Shown here: positions 16,901 through 26,357 of the stretch, piece after piece
How the letters are laid out: each line of letters opens with the position of its first letter
Position numbering within the stretch: the first letter of the stretch is position 1
From: NORP240 sp942492445
GTDB lineage: Bacteria > Pseudomonadota > Gammaproteobacteria > Pseudomonadales > Pseudohongiellaceae
NCBI GenBank assembly: GCA_942492445.1
Contig: CALOEW010000066.1
Span: forward strand, 1 to 64,000
Direction: 5' to 3'
DNA length: 64,000 nt
Program-made: the position numbers and the translations under genes
The notes under the pieces: model-generated
The model's input: only the letters and a program-made list of their open reading frames with translations
Told to the model about the DNA's origin: nothing
The model's database searches: none

Positions 16901-17572
16901 TCATCGCCGGAAGGATTCAATTCCCTGGGAGCCTGCCACCAGCAGGTAGTCGGCGGGGCGTACGGCAAACAGCCCATTGGCAACTACGCCGGTCACCTGG
17001 TCCAATTGTTGTTCCAGCTCTCGAGGGTCAACAACCGACAGGTTGTAGATATCGAGTATCTGGTTGCCGTTATCTGTTATGAATCCCTCTCGATATACCG
17101 GGTCACCTCCCAATTTCACGATCTGTCGACCCACGTAACTGCGGGCCATGGGAATCACTTCCACCGGAAGTGGAAATTCACCCAGCACGTCCACCATTTT
17201 TGATTCATCAACGATACAGACAAACTGCCTGGCAACAGCTGCGACAATTTTTTCCCGGGTTAACGCACCTCCACCGCCCTTGATCAGCTGCAGGTATTTA
17301 TTAGCCTCATCAGCGCCGTCCACGTAGAAGGTGACTTCGTCAACACTGTTAAGATCGTACACTGGAATGCCAAGTTCCTTGAGCCGTCTGGTTGAGGCCT
17401 CGGAGCTGGAGACTGTGCCATAGAGTTTGTCTCTGATTCCTGTCAATTCCTCGATGAAGCAGTTGGTGGTTGTGCCCGTGCCCACTCCGATTACGGAGTC
17501 TTTTTCCAGCAAGGGTTCAATATAGGACAAGGCTGCCCTGGCCACCTTTTTCTTAAGTTCATTCTGATCCAT
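16901..17572 (-). CDS. rpiA: Ribose-5-phosphate isomerase A
   Basis: Interconverts ribose 5-phosphate and ribulose 5-phosphate in the non-oxidative pentose phosphate pathway. The 223-residue product has the full set of RpiA motifs: GVGTGTTT near residue 30, SSSEAST, the catalytic DGADE, KGGGGALTREK and DESK. ATG 17572 follows GGAGG at good spacing. It is transcribed in the same direction as psd, 185 bp downstream of it; the gap holds no gene I can support. Confidence 0.97.
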   Translation of the reverse strand: MDQNELKKKVARAALSYIEPLLEKDSVIGVGTGTTTNCFIEELTGIRDKLYGTVSSSEASTRRLKELGIPVYDLNSVDEVTFYVDGADEANKYLQLIKGGGGALTREKIVAAVARQFVCIVDESKMVDVLGEFPLPVEVIPMARSYVGRQIVKLGGDPVYREGFITDNGNQILDIYNLSVVDPRELEQQLDQVTGVVANGLFAVRPADYLLVAGSQGIESFRR

Positions 17573-17757
17573 GACAAATACCTCCAGCTATGCAAGTCGG
17601 GAAATTATCATCCCGGTCAGGTTGGCAGCAATAGCGCCGATTTGACGTTCCTCCTGAGCAGATCCCCGAGCGATTGCGGTGCTGATTCCGCTTTCTCCGG
17701 GAGCAGCCCGGTCGCAAATCGAACAAGTCGTGCGGTGTGTAGACCAAGTCTGCGTCA

Positions 17758-18618
17758 CTATTGCCGGGAAATCAGTTTGCCGATTGCGTCCCCGAGACGA
17801 ATCGGAATGCCGGCTTCCAGCTGATTGTCGAGTGTTGCCACCTGGGGGCCGAAAATCACAATGACGGTGGAGCCCAGCAGGAAACGCCCCATTTCCGCAC
17901 CCTTGTCCAGTCGAACCTGAGAGGTCAGCTTGTTGTAGTTCCGGCGTTGCAATTGACGGTCGTTCGGGCACGCTTTGCCGGACCAGACCGTCTGGATTCC
18001 GGCTACGATCATCGCACCTACCAGGATCAGGGCCATGGGACCGGCCGCGGTATCGAAAAGGCAGACCAGCCGCTCGTTGCGCGTAAACAGTCCCTGAACC
18101 TGCCGTGTCGTTTTCTCATTAACGGAAAACAGTCGGCCCGGCAGGTAGACAGTTCTCAACAACCTGCCTGCCACTGGCATGTGTACTCGGTGATAATCCC
18201 GGGGGGACAGGTACAGTGTGACGAAGCTGCCGTCTCGGAACAGTCGCACATCCTGGGCATCGCCTCCTAGCAGATCTGAAAGTGAATAGTCGATACCCTT
18301 GGCCTGCATGAGGCGTTCACAGTCGATTCTGCCCAGTTGGCTGATCGAGCCGTCCGCGGGACTGACCAGGGTATTTGCATCACCAGCCAGCGGCCGCCGG
18401 CCCGCCAGCAGATCCCTGGTGAAGAAATCATTGAAACTGGTGAACTGACGGTATTCCTGGACTCGGGCTTCACTGAGGTCGACCCGGAAAAAGCGGATAA
18501 AAAGGAATATGATCGGGTTCTTGATCAGTGCCAGGCGACTGTTTGCAAGCCTCCCGGTAAGGCGGGATAGCGCCTGTTGCGGCACAAGGTATTGCAGATA
18601 AACGAACAGTCTGTCCAT
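17758..18618 (-). CDS. psd: Phosphatidylserine decarboxylase proenzyme
   Basis: Membrane-associated enzyme making phosphatidylethanolamine from phosphatidylserine. The 286-residue proenzyme has the internal self-cleavage motif LGST near residue 250, whose serine becomes the pyruvoyl group of the alpha chain, plus FFTRDL, PADG and YLSPRDYHRVHMP motifs with catalytic histidines. It keeps the gene neighbourhood seen in Pseudomonas (rhodanese next to psd, close to rsgA and orn). The rhodanese gene lies 89 bp upstream on the same strand. Confidence 0.96.
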   Translation of the reverse strand: MDRLFVYLQYLVPQQALSRLTGRLANSRLALIKNPIIFLFIRFFRVDLSEARVQEYRQFTSFNDFFTRDLLAGRRPLAGDANTLVSPADGSISQLGRIDCERLMQAKGIDYSLSDLLGGDAQDVRLFRDGSFVTLYLSPRDYHRVHMPVAGRLLRTVYLPGRLFSVNEKTTRQVQGLFTRNERLVCLFDTAAGPMALILVGAMIVAGIQTVWSGKACPNDRQLQRRNYNKLTSQVRLDKGAEMGRFLLGSTVIVIFGPQVATLDNQLEAGIPIRLGDAIGKLISRQ

Positions 18619-18707
18619 AGTTTGTCAGCGAGTAAGCGTGATTCCCGGCTGGCCTGGTGCCGGGCAGTTGCAGATAACCGGGTTCAGCAATGCAGCCATC
18701 AATACAC

Positions 18708-19523
18708 TCAGACCTCAATCGGTGTATCGGGCTGGTTGCCCCATTCCGACCAGGAACCATCATAGGCTTTGATATTCAGCCCCAAGGCCCGGCCCGCCAG
18801 GTAAGTGAGACCGGAACGGTGGTGAGACTGACAGTGGGTTACGATCTTTTTCCCCGGTGTGATTCCGGCTGCCGCCAGCTTTTCCCGCAACTGCTCCAGA
18901 GGCAGCAGTCGCAGGTTGTTGTCGCGGTCCATGAGCTCCAGCCAATCCAGGTTGACAGCTCCGGGGATATGGCCGTTTCTTAGTGCCCCCCGGCGGACTC
19001 CCTGGTACTCCTCGGCGGAGCGCGCATCCCAGACAATGGAGTTTTGATCGGGAATGTCGGCAAGAACCTCCTCCAGGTCGGCGATCGCACTGCGATCTAT
19101 CTCCAGTGCGACCTTTGTGGGCGCAGGCTCAACGATCCCCGCCTCTACAGGGTGGCCTTCGTTTCTCCAGGCATGAATTCCACCGTTCAGGTAGGCATGG
19201 TGTGTATGGCCGATTACGTCGAGAGTCCAGAGGAAACGGCCTGCCCAGCCACCGCCTTCGTCATCGTAAGCAACGACGAATTTTTCCGGCGAATAGCCCA
19301 GTCTGGAGAATAGTGCTTGCAGTTGATCCGGTGCTGCCAGTTTACCGGTGGCAGGAGGTGTGCCACTCACCAGTTCGGCTGGATTGACATGGACCGCCCC
19401 CGGAACGTGCAGCTGCTGGTAGACGCTGGGCTGGCAAAGATCGACGATAAGAAGGTTCTCCGCATCCAGTATCTGCTCCAGCTGCCCGGGCTCGATGATT
19501 AGCGGCAAGCAGTCTGAGGTCAT
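18708..19523 (-). CDS. rhdA: Thiosulfate/3-mercaptopyruvate sulfurtransferase, tandem rhodanese
   Basis: Two rhodanese domains in 271 residues. The N-terminal domain (LIVDLCQPSVYQQLHVPGA) lacks an active-site cysteine in the loop, and the C-terminal domain carries the catalytic loop HCQSHHRSG, very close to the CQTHHRS loop of Azotobacter RhdA. Expected to move sulfane sulfur from thiosulfate or another donor to cyanide or a thiol acceptor in the cytoplasm. ATG 19523 gives a standard N-terminus with no signal peptide. It sits between rsgA and psd on the same strand, as in Pseudomonas but without the motAB genes found there. Confidence 0.92.
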   Translation of the reverse strand: MTSDCLPLIIEPGQLEQILDAENLLIVDLCQPSVYQQLHVPGAVHVNPAELVSGTPPATGKLAAPDQLQALFSRLGYSPEKFVVAYDDEGGGWAGRFLWTLDVIGHTHHAYLNGGIHAWRNEGHPVEAGIVEPAPTKVALEIDRSAIADLEEVLADIPDQNSIVWDARSAEEYQGVRRGALRNGHIPGAVNLDWLELMDRDNNLRLLPLEQLREKLAAAGITPGKKIVTHCQSHHRSGLTYLAGRALGLNIKAYDGSWSEWGNQPDTPIEV

Positions 19524-19595
19524 AAATCGTGGTTCGCAGGTAACAGTTGAGTCTGGTAGTCTAGCGTGTATGCAGGCGCAGTTAAATCGGAGTTC

Positions 19596-20600
19596 TCAGG
19601 GACTGTCCAGAATCTGGAAGTAACTTTCGAGCCGGTAGGCTTTCAACACGCCCTGCTCCACGGCCTGGCGCAGCGCACAGTCCGGTTCCGTTCGGTGACT
19701 GCAGTCACGGAATCTGCAATGGCCTGAAAAGGGGCGGAATTCCACGAAACCCTCCAATACCTTTTCCGGACTCATGTGCCAGAGTGAAAATTCACGGATT
19801 CCGGGGGAATCAATCAGGTCGAACCCATCCAGGTGGAAGAGGCGTGCGGCAGTGGTGGTATGAATCCCCTTGTCACCAGATCCTGACAATGGCCCCGTCC
19901 TGGTTAAAACTGCCGGGCTGAGCGAATTGATCAGAGAGGACTTGCCCACTCCGGACTGGCCCACCATCACTGCGGTCGTTCCGTTCAGCGTCGCTTTCAG
20001 CGTTTCCAGTCCCTCCCCCTGAAGCGCGGAAACGTCGACAACCGGGTACCCGAGACCCGGGTAGTCTGCCAACACTGCATCGATTGCAGGTACCGCCTTA
20101 TCGTTCAGCAGGTCGGTCTTATTGATAACGATCAGTGGCTTCAGTTGCAGATTTTCAATTGCCACCAGGTATCGGTCAAGGAGATTAAGAAATGGCTGGG
20201 GCCGAGGTGCCAGGACCACCATAACCAGGTCGATGTTGGCAGCCACCGGTTTCAATTGACCGCCGGCTCCAGGTCGGGCAAATTCGTTGCGGCGCTCTTC
20301 CAGGCCCAGGATCACTCCGCCGTCTTCCTGATCGGCTGTAAAAATAACCCTGTCGCCACAAACCAGCGGCGGGAGATTGCTGCGCTGAAAGCAGCGTACC
20401 AAATTACGCCGTTGCGGGCCTTCCAGCGCCTCCACTTCCAGTTGTTGACCAAAATTACAGGTGACTATCCCCGCCCACCGGGGTCCGTCCACTGTGATGG
20501 TATCACTGCTCTCGCAAGGTCCGTGCCGTTGGTTCACTGCCTGCTTCTGGCGCCGGCGGATTCGGTCCTCCTGTTGTGTGGTGAGTCTTCTTCTGCTCAT
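19596..20600 (-). CDS. rsgA: Ribosome small subunit-dependent GTPase A
   Basis: Circularly permuted GTPase that checks late 30S ribosomal subunit maturation. In the 334-residue protein an N-terminal OB domain follows a basic start (MSRRRLTTQQEDRIRRRQK). The G motifs then come in permuted order: NKTD (G4), GQSGVGKSSLIN (G1/Walker A) and DSPGIREF (G3). A C-terminal zinc-binding knuckle is seen in CRFRDCSH with a later Cys. It is divergent from orn, the usual rsgA-orn arrangement of gammaproteobacteria. Confidence 0.96.
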   Translation of the reverse strand: MSRRRLTTQQEDRIRRRQKQAVNQRHGPCESSDTITVDGPRWAGIVTCNFGQQLEVEALEGPQRRNLVRCFQRSNLPPLVCGDRVIFTADQEDGGVILGLEERRNEFARPGAGGQLKPVAANIDLVMVVLAPRPQPFLNLLDRYLVAIENLQLKPLIVINKTDLLNDKAVPAIDAVLADYPGLGYPVVDVSALQGEGLETLKATLNGTTAVMVGQSGVGKSSLINSLSPAVLTRTGPLSGSGDKGIHTTTAARLFHLDGFDLIDSPGIREFSLWHMSPEKVLEGFVEFRPFSGHCRFRDCSHRTEPDCALRQAVEQGVLKAYRLESYFQILDSP

Positions 20601-20740
20601 TGTCCGGATTATCCCTGCGACCTGCCAATCTCAGGCGAGCCGGAAGTGCTGACGTGGGGCGAGCAGTATTATGGCATACTCACACCTGCCCGGCTTCGTG
20701 AAAGCCCGGTCTCGAAACAGCAACAAGCGGTAGTCAACAA

Positions 20741-21289
20741 ATGGATAAAAGTCTTAATCTGATCTGGATAGATCTTGAAATGACTGGTTTGAATCCCGAT
20801 TCCGACCTGATCATTGAAATCGCCACACTGGTTACAGATCCACAACTCAATATCATTGCAGAAGGGCCGGTGCTGGCGATCAACCAGTCCAACGAGGTGT
20901 TGGAGGCCATGGACGAATGGAACCGGAAACACCATGGCCAGTCCGGGCTCATACAGCGGGTTAAAGACAGCAGGGTGGACGAGGCGGAGGCAGAACGCCG
21001 GACCATGGCTTTCCTGCAAAACTGGGTGGATGAAAATGCCTCACCGATGTGCGGAAACAGCATCTGTCAGGATCGTCGTTTTCTTGCCCGCCACATGCCG
21101 GCGCTGGAACGGTATTTCCATTACCGCAATCTTGACGTAAGCAGTGTCAAGGAAATTGCCAGACGCTGGAAGCCGGAGATTCTGACCGGCTTCAACAAGC
21201 AGAGCAAACATATAGCCCTGGACGATATAAAAGATTCCATTGACGAGTTGGTTTATTACCGGGAGCACTTTTTCCGGCTGGATCAGTGA
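20741..21289 (+). CDS. orn: Oligoribonuclease
   Basis: 3'-5' exonuclease of the DEDDh superfamily that degrades 2-5 nt RNA and pGpG, finishing mRNA decay and c-di-GMP turnover. Seen: exonuclease motif I WIDLEMTGL, CGNSICQDRRFL (motif II) and the motif III region HIALDDIKDSIDEL with its His and Asp. At 182 residues the length is normal. The ATG at 20741 has only a weak ribosome binding site. It is divergent from rsgA. Confidence 0.97.
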   Translation: MDKSLNLIWIDLEMTGLNPDSDLIIEIATLVTDPQLNIIAEGPVLAINQSNEVLEAMDEWNRKHHGQSGLIQRVKDSRVDEAEAERRTMAFLQNWVDENASPMCGNSICQDRRFLARHMPALERYFHYRNLDVSSVKEIARRWKPEILTGFNKQSKHIALDDIKDSIDELVYYREHFFRLDQ

Positions 21290-21315
21290 ATGGCTGTTCC
21301 GACCTCCCTGTTCGA

Positions 21316-22413
21316 TCAGCCTCTGGTCGACTGTCGTTCCAGGGCCCAGGCTACATGCTCGCGCACCAGTTCCGAGGGGTGGTTACGTTTCTGCTGTAAA
21401 GCCTCCACGATCCCGGGGTGAGGGTCGGCATTTCCCAGTGCTACCGCCAGGTTGCGCAACCAGCCTGCATAGCCAGCGCGACGAATTGCCGAACCTCTGG
21501 TCCGTTCCAGGAATTGCTCTTCAGTCCAGGCGAACAGCTCCAGCAACTGAGTGTTATCCAGAGAGTGGCGGGGTGAAAAATCCTGTTCCCGCGTCGGTGC
21601 AGTAAATTTGTTCCACGGACAGACCAGTTGACAGTCGTCGCAACCGAAAACCCGGTTACCGATCAGTGGCCGCAGTAGTTCCGGTATCGCCGACCTGGAC
21701 TCAATAGTAAGGTAGGAGATGCATCGGCGGGCATCCAGCTGGTTGGGTGCAACAAAAGCGTTTGTAGGACAGATATCAAGACAGGCCCTGCAGGTGCCGC
21801 AATGGTCAGAAGCGGGAGTGTCCACCGGCAGAGGGAGATCCGTGTAAAGCTCACCCAGGAAAAACCAGGAACCGGCCCGCCTGTTGATCAGCATGGTGTT
21901 CTTTCCTATCCAGCCCAGACCGGCTTTTTCCGCCAGGGCTCTTTCAAGAACAGGGGCGCTGTCTACGAAAGCGCGGTAGCCGTATTCACCCACCGCTGCC
22001 TCGATTCGCTGTGCCAGTTGCTGCAGGCGTTTGCGAATCAGCTTGTGGTAGTCCCTTCCTCTGGCGTAACGGGCGATGTAGGCGGTGGTTCTTTCCTCAA
22101 GTGGTCGCAGAGAGTTGTCCAAAGTCAGAGCATAGTCTATGCGCACGCTGACTACGGTTATCGTTCCTGGTACCAGCTTTTCCGGGTGGCAGCGTAATTC
22201 ATGATTTTGTGCCATGTATCCCATTTCGCCGTTGAATCGCCTGGACAGCCAGTTTTCAAGATAGGGGCGGTATCTGCTGAGATCCACGTCGGTGAAGCCG
22301 ACCTGCTGAAACCCGAGCTCCGTTCCCCAACGCCTGATATCGGCAGCGAGTCTGTCCATGTCCAGCTCATGCCTGGCAGCGGATTCCGCGGGCGGCACTT
22401 GAGTAGTTGTCAT
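21316..22413 (-). CDS. queG: Epoxyqueuosine reductase
   Basis: Cobalamin- and iron-sulfur-dependent enzyme making the last step of queuosine tRNA modification. Two 4Fe-4S ligand groups are visible, CGTCRACLDICP and CDDCQLVCP, with RAGSWFFLGE-type and GWIGKN motifs upstream and a C-terminal HEAT-like helix pair. The start chosen is ATG 22413 (MTTTQVPPAES), giving 365 residues; the open frame continues 64 codons further into the aminotransferase gene but is not QueG-like. It is convergent with orn, 26 bp apart. Confidence 0.93.
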   Translation of the reverse strand: MTTTQVPPAESAARHELDMDRLAADIRRWGTELGFQQVGFTDVDLSRYRPYLENWLSRRFNGEMGYMAQNHELRCHPEKLVPGTITVVSVRIDYALTLDNSLRPLEERTTAYIARYARGRDYHKLIRKRLQQLAQRIEAAVGEYGYRAFVDSAPVLERALAEKAGLGWIGKNTMLINRRAGSWFFLGELYTDLPLPVDTPASDHCGTCRACLDICPTNAFVAPNQLDARRCISYLTIESRSAIPELLRPLIGNRVFGCDDCQLVCPWNKFTAPTREQDFSPRHSLDNTQLLELFAWTEEQFLERTRGSAIRRAGYAGWLRNLAVALGNADPHPGIVEALQQKRNHPSELVREHVAWALERQSTRG

Positions 22414-22480
22414 TCCCTGTGCGCCCCGGAGGCTGAAAGGGATTCCATATTGATCTCTTCTGGTTCCACTTCTATGACCT

Positions 22481-23620
22481 TTACAATGCGCAAAGGATCT
22501 GCGCCGCCTGTTCCAATGTAGACTCTTCCTTGCAGAAGCAGAAGCGGATAATATGAGTGTCCGGGGCCGCTTCATAGAATGGTGAAAGGGGTATGGCCGC
22601 CACACCCTTCTCCCTGGTCATCCAGGCAACAAACTCCATGTCGGGCAGATCACTTATTGCCGAATAGTCGGCCAGCTGGAAATAGGTTCCCCGGGAGGCG
22701 CTGATGTGGAACCGGGAGCCTGCCAGCAGGTTGCTGAACAGATCGCGCTTCTGTTGGTAGAACGCAGACAGTTCGATGGCATGTTGTGGGCACTCCTGCA
22801 TGAAATTGGCGAGGCCATATTGAACAAAGCTGGAAGTGGTGAAAGTGACGAACTGGTGTATCTTGCGGAACTCGCCTGTGAGTGCGGGTGCCGCAACACA
22901 GTATGCGACTTTCCAGCCGGTCGCATGGTAGGTTTTTCCAAATGAAAAAACGGCATAACTGCGGTTGCGCAGCTCCGGATGGCTCAATACAGTATGGTGT
23001 TTCCGCCCGTCATACACCATGTGCTCGTAGACTTCGTCCGACAGCACAGCGATTTCCCTGCCCCTGATGCTGGCGGCCAGTTCGTCAAGATCCTTGTACT
23101 CGATAATTGCGCCGCAGGGGTTGTGTGGCGAATTGATGATAATCAGACGGGTTCGATCGGTAAGCGATGCCCTCACCTGATCCCAGTCGATACTGTAGTC
23201 GGGCAGACGCAGAGGTATGTGAACCGCATTCCCGCCCGCCAGAGTGATAGCCGGCACATAAGAATCGTAGGCCGGATCGAACACGATTACCTCGTCTCCC
23301 GGGCCAACGCAGGCCTGCACGGCATCGAAAATCGCTTCGGTCGCTCCTGACGTTACTGTTACCTCCTGATCCGGATCCGTGTGAACTTCGTATAGATCTG
23401 CTAGTTTGCGGCTGATCTGCTGGCGTAGCTCGGGAATGCCTGACATCGGGGGATACTGATTTCTGCCGCTGTTCAGGCTTGATGCCACCAGTTCCCGTAA
23501 GCGCTCCGGACAATCGAAATCCGGAAAACCCTGGGAAAGATTGATGGCACCGTGATCCAGCGCCATTTGCGACATGACGGTGAAGATGGTGGTTCCGACA
23601 GTGGGCAGTTTACCAGGCAA
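22481..23620 (-). CDS. PLP-dependent methionine/aromatic aminotransferase (YbdL-like)
   Basis: Fold-type I aminotransferase of 379 residues. NLSQGFPDFD at the N-terminus, YPPMSG, SPHNPCGAI and the lysine Schiff-base motif SFGKTYHATGWKVAY closely match E. coli YbdL and related enzymes, which use methionine and other hydrophobic or aromatic amino acids and can close the methionine salvage pathway. The start is TTG 23620, supported by GAGGA eight bases before it; no ATG lies near. It is transcribed towards queG (67 bp gap) and divergent from ovoA. Confidence 0.88.
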   Translation of the reverse strand: MPGKLPTVGTTIFTVMSQMALDHGAINLSQGFPDFDCPERLRELVASSLNSGRNQYPPMSGIPELRQQISRKLADLYEVHTDPDQEVTVTSGATEAIFDAVQACVGPGDEVIVFDPAYDSYVPAITLAGGNAVHIPLRLPDYSIDWDQVRASLTDRTRLIIINSPHNPCGAIIEYKDLDELAASIRGREIAVLSDEVYEHMVYDGRKHHTVLSHPELRNRSYAVFSFGKTYHATGWKVAYCVAAPALTGEFRKIHQFVTFTTSSFVQYGLANFMQECPQHAIELSAFYQQKRDLFSNLLAGSRFHISASRGTYFQLADYSAISDLPDMEFVAWMTREKGVAAIPLSPFYEAAPDTHIIRFCFCKEESTLEQAAQILCAL

Positions 23621-23768
23621 AAGCGATCCTCGTGGCAGGTGGATGCAACGTGTTCAGGACAAGCAAGTTTACATTAACAATCCAGCTGCATAAAATCCGC
23701 TACTCCCAACATTTCGATCAGGCGATCTTACCGGTCGCAGGCAGCCATTATTCAAACAGGCCCACACT

Positions 23769-26357
23769 ATGCAAGTTAGAAACGAATCCCGCAATCTGGT
23801 GGAAACCGGCTACCCCTATCGCAGCGATGCGCGGTTGCCGTATGTCAAGCACTTCGAGACTACCCTGCATTCGTCCCCCCTTCTCAATCTGAATGCCGGA
23901 CGCACGGCTGTCCTCGATTACTTCAGAAACACCTGGTCGTTAACGGAATTGCTTTTTTCGTCATTAACCGGTAAAGAAGCCTTCTTTGTCAGACCCTACC
24001 ATAAGACGCGACACCCGCTGATTTTCTACTATGTGCACCCGGTATGCTTCTATGTCAACAAGCTGCTGGTAAGCGGGCTGATCGACAAACCGGTAGACCA
24101 GCAGCTCGAACTTCTTTTTGAAACCGGCGTGGATGAGATGACCTGGGATGACCTCCATGAAGGTGAGAACGACATCTGGCCTGAACTGCAGCAAGTCATC
24201 GATTACCGGAATACTGTTTTCCGGCTCGTTGAAAATCTGATCAGGACACACCCTTGTTTTGATGAGCCCATCACCATGGATAGCAAAGCATGGGCTGTGG
24301 TCATGGCTTTTGAGCACGAAAGGATTCACCTTGAGACTTCCAGTGTACTGATTCGTGAACTGCCGTCCCAGTACGTCACCACGCCATCCGGGTGGCCTGA
24401 TTTTTTCAGCTTGAAAGGCGACGTCAGTTTGAGACCGGAAGCCGGCAAAGATCTTCCGGCGCACAATCCGATGATTGCAGTAAACCCAACCACGCTTGAA
24501 CTGGGCAAGCCCGGTCGGTGGCCGACATTTGGCTGGGACAATGAATACGGGCAGGACAAGCGACAGGTGTCATCGTTCAAGGCCAGTAAATACCTGGTAA
24601 GCAACGGTGAGTTCTTCCGGTTTGTCGAGTCCGGTGGTTACGAGAGCAGGAAGTACTGGAGCGATGCCGGTTGGGGCTGGCGGACTTTCCGTAATGTTAA
24701 ATGGCCCACCTTCTGGGTACAGGACGGCCCGGCCGGATCCCATCGCTATCAGTTGCGTACCACCTTTTCCGTGGTCGGCATGCAATGGGACTGGCCGGCG
24801 ATTGTCAATTACTATGAGGCCAGGGCTTATTGTGCCTGGTTGTCGGAAACCGAAGGTGTGGATTCACCTTACCGGCTGCCGCGGGAATCGGAACACCTGG
24901 CTTTACGTGAACCGACCCTGCGCAAGGCCGTAGACTGGATCCCCGGTAAGGACCAGCTACTGCAATTGGACCCGGTCATGACCGGTCAGGGCCTCAAGGG
25001 GTTGAACCTGAATCTGCAGTTTGGAAGCGAGTGCCCGGTCAATGCCATGGCGGAAAACAGCCAGGGGTTTTACGACGCTATGGGAAATGTCTGGCAGTGG
25101 TGCGAGGATACTTTCCACCCACTGAAGGACTTTGCCATCCATCCTTTCTACACAGATTTCAGCACACCCTGTTTCGACGACGAACACCAGATGATAATGG
25201 GCGGCTCGTTCATCAGCACCGGCGACGAAGCCAGTATCTGGTCCCGCTTTCATTTCCGACGACATTTTTTCCAGCATGCCGGTTTCCGGCTGGTACAAAG
25301 CGGCGACAATGCCGGCGAGTCCAGCAACAAATATGAGACTTCACAGCTGGTAGATCAATACCTGTTGTTCCACTACGGCAGTGACGACGATCAGGTGGAT
25401 TCCGCAATACGCCAGCGTGTCGGCCATCCCCCGGTGACCAATTTCGTGCAGCATACTTCCGATCTGATGATGCACTTCGCCTCCAGACGAAATCGGGCTC
25501 TGGACCTGGGTTGCGCGGTGGGTCGAGCTTCCTTTGAATTGGCGCGAGAATTTGAATCAGTAACCGGCCTTGATTACAGCGCCTCATTCATCAGGTCGGC
25601 CAGCCATCTGAGAGAATTCGCTAAATTGCCTTACCGACGCAGGGAAACAGGTCGCCATTTCAGTGAGCTTCTGGCAAGGGTGCCGCCTGGAATTGATCGG
25701 GCTAGAGTTGAATTCGTAGAGGGTGACGCCTGTGCGCTGGACAGCGACCTCGCCGGTGCCGCGTCTTTTGACGCAGTACTGATGGCAAACCTGCTGTGCC
25801 GGCTGTCCGATCCGGAGGCCTGCCTCCGGCAGTTCGTGGATTCTGACCGTTGGTTGCAGCAGGGTGGTGTTCTGGTTATCGCCTCACCCAACACCTGGTC
25901 CGAACAGTATACACCGACGGGCAATTTCCTGGACGGTATGGACAGCGCCGAGACTATCAATCGGCTTGGTTCGATATTGAAAGGTTTCGAACTGGTGTTT
26001 GAAGAAGACTACCCGTTTATGATCCGGGAGCATCGGCGAAAGTACGAATACATTGTCAGCCAGGTCAGTGTCTGGAAAAAGGAGCTGGCGGCGTCGGAGC
26101 TGAAGCAGCCTCTCAGTAAGTCTCACAACGCTCTGGTATTCAGACAAGTCTGCAGGCGCGGCGCATTGCAGCCGAGCCTGCTTCAGTTACTGCACTGTGA
26201 TTTCCGCTGTCTCCAGCCATTCGTTAAGGTCCAGAATATCCTGGGGCGTCAACACGCCGCTGACCTGTTTCAACGCCAGGGTGTCCAGCACGTAATCGTA
26301 GCGGGACTCGGCGTACTGCCGCAGTGCCCGGAACAGGTTTTCCCGGGCGCGCAGTAA
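23769..26357 (+). CDS. ovoA: 5-histidylcysteine sulfoxide synthase/ovothiol methyltransferase with abnormal C-terminal tail
   Basis: Catalyses the iron-dependent joining of cysteine and histidine and, with its methyltransferase domain, N-methylation towards ovothiol A, a thiol antioxidant. N-terminal DinB-like domain with the iron motif HERIHLE (HX3HXE, residues 183-189), a central FGE-sulfatase domain (SKYLVSNGEFFRFVESGGY, FYDAMGNVWQWCEDTF, RFHFRRHFFQHAGFRL) and a C-terminal SAM-methyltransferase (DLGCAVGRASFEL). The family sequence ends near SVWKKELAASELK. From about residue 779 the frame runs through a family A repeat and then 171 nt antisense into tolC, adding about 84 residues unrelated to OvoA. 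The native stop was probably lost by the repeat insertion. Confidence 0.94.
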   Translation: MQVRNESRNLVETGYPYRSDARLPYVKHFETTLHSSPLLNLNAGRTAVLDYFRNTWSLTELLFSSLTGKEAFFVRPYHKTRHPLIFYYVHPVCFYVNKLLVSGLIDKPVDQQLELLFETGVDEMTWDDLHEGENDIWPELQQVIDYRNTVFRLVENLIRTHPCFDEPITMDSKAWAVVMAFEHERIHLETSSVLIRELPSQYVTTPSGWPDFFSLKGDVSLRPEAGKDLPAHNPMIAVNPTTLELGKPGRWPTFGWDNEYGQDKRQVSSFKASKYLVSNGEFFRFVESGGYESRKYWSDAGWGWRTFRNVKWPTFWVQDGPAGSHRYQLRTTFSVVGMQWDWPAIVNYYEARAYCAWLSETEGVDSPYRLPRESEHLALREPTLRKAVDWIPGKDQLLQLDPVMTGQGLKGLNLNLQFGSECPVNAMAENSQGFYDAMGNVWQWCEDTFHPLKDFAIHPFYTDFSTPCFDDEHQMIMGGSFISTGDEASIWSRFHFRRHFFQHAGFRLVQSGDNAGESSNKYETSQLVDQYLLFHYGSDDDQVDSAIRQRVGHPPVTNFVQHTSDLMMHFASRRNRALDLGCAVGRASFELAREFESVTGLDYSASFIRSASHLREFAKLPYRRRETGRHFSELLARVPPGIDRARVEFVEGDACALDSDLAGAASFDAVLMANLLCRLSDPEACLRQFVDSDRWLQQGGVLVIASPNTWSEQYTPTGNFLDGMDSAETINRLGSILKGFELVFEEDYPFMIREHRRKYEYIVSQVSVWKKELAASELKQPLSKSHNALVFRQVCRRGALQPSLLQLLHCDFRCLQPFVKVQNILGRQHAADLFQRQGVQHVIVAGLGVLPQCPEQVFPGAQ
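26105..26186. repeat. Repeat family A copy 4 inside the ovoA 3' end
   Basis: Starts with GCAGCCTCTCAGTAAGTCTC, then CACAACGCTCTGG, matching the family A left end. The following TTCAGACAAG.CTGC.GGCG and GCGCATTGC blocks are shared with the copy at 58712. The right end is decayed and stops about where the tolC stop codon (26187-26189) begins. It replaces the end of the ovoA reading frame. Confidence 0.75.

Noticed and set aside
16665..16949. 94-codon frame after the csp gene
   Set aside because: Starts in the csp terminator hairpin and runs into rpiA antisense; composition not protein-like.
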